Below, piece by piece: positions 62,905-64,000 of a DNA stretch of 64,000 nucleotides. The DNA is from Crystallibacter sulfonylureivorans_A. Its GTDB lineage: Bacteria > Actinomycetota > Actinomycetes > Actinomycetales > Micrococcaceae. Under the pieces are notes generated by a model. It did not search any database, was not told the DNA's origin, and saw only the letters and a list, made by a program, of their open reading frames with translations. The stretch covers positions 1 to 64,000 of the forward strand of contig NZ_JBLKRT010000025.1 in NCBI RefSeq assembly GCF_047607445.1, written 5' to 3'. A program made the translations under genes and the position numbers. Position 1 is the first letter of the stretch. Each line of letters opens with the position of its first letter.

Positions 62905-62938
62905 CGGGTAGCGTTTTACCCGAGTATGAGCATGCTCA
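62905..62938 (+). promoter_or_regulatory. Two palindromes in the gltA upstream region
   Basis: CGGGTA-GCGTTT-TACCCG (62905-62922) and TGAGCATGCTCA (62927-62938) lie side by side, 55 to 88 bases before gltA. The spacing would suit operator sites for regulators of the citric acid cycle genes. Assignment to a regulator is not possible from sequence. Confidence 0.45.
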
Positions 62939-62992
62939 GTGCTAAAAGCGCCCGGCGTGCCGTAAGCTTCTAAACCTCCTGAAGGGGACTCA

Positions 62993-64000
62993 ATGACTGA
63001 GCACACCGGTGCCACGCTGCACTTTGACGGCGGCGAACTCGAACTCCCACGGCTCAAGGCTGCCGAAGGCAACGACGGCTATGACGTATCCAAGCTGCTG
63101 AAGCAGACCGGCGCCGTCACGTTCGACCCCGGGTTCATGAACACCGCGGCGACCACGTCCGCCATCACCTACATCGACGGCGACGCCGGTGTGCTCCGCT
63201 ACCGCGGCTACCCGATCGAGCAGCTTGCCGAGCACTCGTCCTTCCTGGAAGTCTCCTACCTGCTGATCTACGGCGAACTGCCCACTCCCACCGAGCTGGA
63301 AACCTTCGACCACAAGATCCGCCGCCACACGCTGCTGCACGAGGAGCTCAAGGGCTTCTTCGGCGGGTTCCCGCGCGATGCGCACCCGATGCCGGTGCTG
63401 TCCTCCGCGGTCAGCGCGCTGTCCACCTTCTACCAGGACTCGCTGGATCCGTTTGATGACGAGCAGGTGGAACTGTCCACCATCCGGCTGATGGCTAAGC
63501 TGCCGGTAATCGCCGCCTACGCACACAAGAAGTCCATCGGCCAGGCGCTGCTGTACCCGGACAACTCCATGAACCTGGTGGAGAACTACCTGCGGCTGAG
63601 CTTCGGCCTGCCGGCCGAGCCCTACGAGCTGGACCCGACCGTGGTCAAGGCGCTGGACCTGCTGCTGATCCTGCACGCAGACCATGAGCAGAACTGCTCC
63701 ACCTCCACCGTGCGCTTGGTGGGCAGCTCCAACGCCAACATGTTCGCGTCCGTCTCCGCCGGCATCAACGCCCTGTTCGGACCGCTGCACGGCGGTGCGA
63801 ACGAGGCCGTGCTGAACATGCTCCGCCAGATCCAGGCCAGCGGCCAGGAGCCGGAGCAGTTCATGGAGAAGGTCAAGAACAAGGAAGCCGGCGTGCGCCT
63901 GATGGGCTTCGGGCACCGCGTCTACAAGAACTACGATCCGCGCGCCCGCCTGGTCAAGGCCACCGCGCACGAGATCCTGGGCAAGCTCGGCGGCAACGAC
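62993..64000 (+). CDS. gltA: Citrate synthase (5' part)
   Basis: 336 codons from the ATG at 62993; the gene continues beyond the window. GPLHGGANEAVLNML and GFGHRVYKNYDPRA are the citrate synthase signatures, with the catalytic His in each. LILHADHEQNCSTSTVR is typical of the bacterial hexameric type. It condenses acetyl-CoA and oxaloacetate. GAAGGGGA lies before the start codon. Confidence 0.96.
   Translation, partial: MTEHTGATLHFDGGELELPRLKAAEGNDGYDVSKLLKQTGAVTFDPGFMNTAATTSAITYIDGDAGVLRYRGYPIEQLAEHSSFLEVSYLLIYGELPTPTELETFDHKIRRHTLLHEELKGFFGGFPRDAHPMPVLSSAVSALSTFYQDSLDPFDDEQVELSTIRLMAKLPVIAAYAHKKSIGQALLYPDNSMNLVENYLRLSFGLPAEPYELDPTVVKALDLLLILHADHEQNCSTSTVRLVGSSNANMFASVSAGINALFGPLHGGANEAVLNMLRQIQASGQEPEQFMEKVKNKEAGVRLMGFGHRVYKNYDPRARLVKATAHEILGKLGGND

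Noticed and set aside
62990..63970. 326-codon minus-strand frame opposite gltA
   Set aside because: Antisense shadow of citrate synthase, whose plus-strand frame simply runs off the window.
1..64000. CRISPR arrays, rRNA genes, transposases or integrases
   Set aside because: No regularly spaced repeats, no rRNA-like sequence and no recombinase motifs were found on either strand.

Overview
The window is high-GC DNA from an actinomycete, most likely an Arthrobacter-like member of the Micrococcaceae. The evidence is GTG/TTG starts, tightly overlapping genes, the MSMEG_4193/DUF3090/SCO1664 operon, the fdxA-dapC-gltA order, lipoproteins with actinobacterial lipoboxes and an SCO1664-type kinase-like protein. 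Housekeeping genes (rmuC, ychF, typA, fdxA, dapC, gltA) frame several accessory blocks. No rRNA, CRISPR array, transposase or integrase was seen.

Left part (1-18000). rmuC and ychF come first. Next is a four-gene minus-strand operon (3310-8396) encoding, in metabolic order, an alpha/beta hydrolase, a Baeyer-Villiger monooxygenase, a GMC alcohol oxidase/dehydrogenase and a 3-hydroxyacyl-CoA dehydrogenase, with a divergent GntR regulator and a perfect palindrome between them. A second, diverged copy of the last codons of ychF, followed by a strong hairpin, lies at 10308-10393, so about 7.9 kb appears to have been inserted at the 3' end of ychF. A copper block follows (10491-15499): a CsoR-type operator/promoter, an HMA protein, a CopB ATPase, a DUF6153 protein, a DUF305 lipoprotein and a BNR-like lipoprotein. 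A broken chloramphenicol phosphotransferase-like gene and a cation/proton antiporter carrying a UBP zinc finger come next.

Middle part (18100-33200). The conserved SCO1664/DUF3090/MSMEG_4193 operon and a LysE exporter are followed by a respiratory block: zwf and an orphan QcrA-type Rieske protein on one strand, cydAB on the other, with a 27-bp palindrome in the shared upstream region. Then come arfB, small enzymes (VOC, ABM, DHFR-like), a NixA-type nickel/cobalt transporter, a cupin protein and an APC permease.

Selenocysteine block (33322-43055). A formate dehydrogenase alpha subunit is interrupted by an in-frame UGA with a SECIS-like hairpin exactly 11 nt downstream. It is followed by its iron-sulfur and NrfD-type membrane subunits, selD, the tRNA-Sec gene (UCA anticodon), selA and selB. 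The window therefore holds both a selenoprotein and the machinery needed to decode it.

Right part (43448-64000). A peptide-type ABC importer (lipoprotein, two permeases, a fused double ATPase, with an antisense PH-domain gene inside) is followed by two divergent APC permeases. One of these is in an operon with a small membrane protein and an M20 peptidase. typA, an ArsR-like regulator divergent from an MFS transporter, the fdxA-dapC pair and the start of citrate synthase complete the window.
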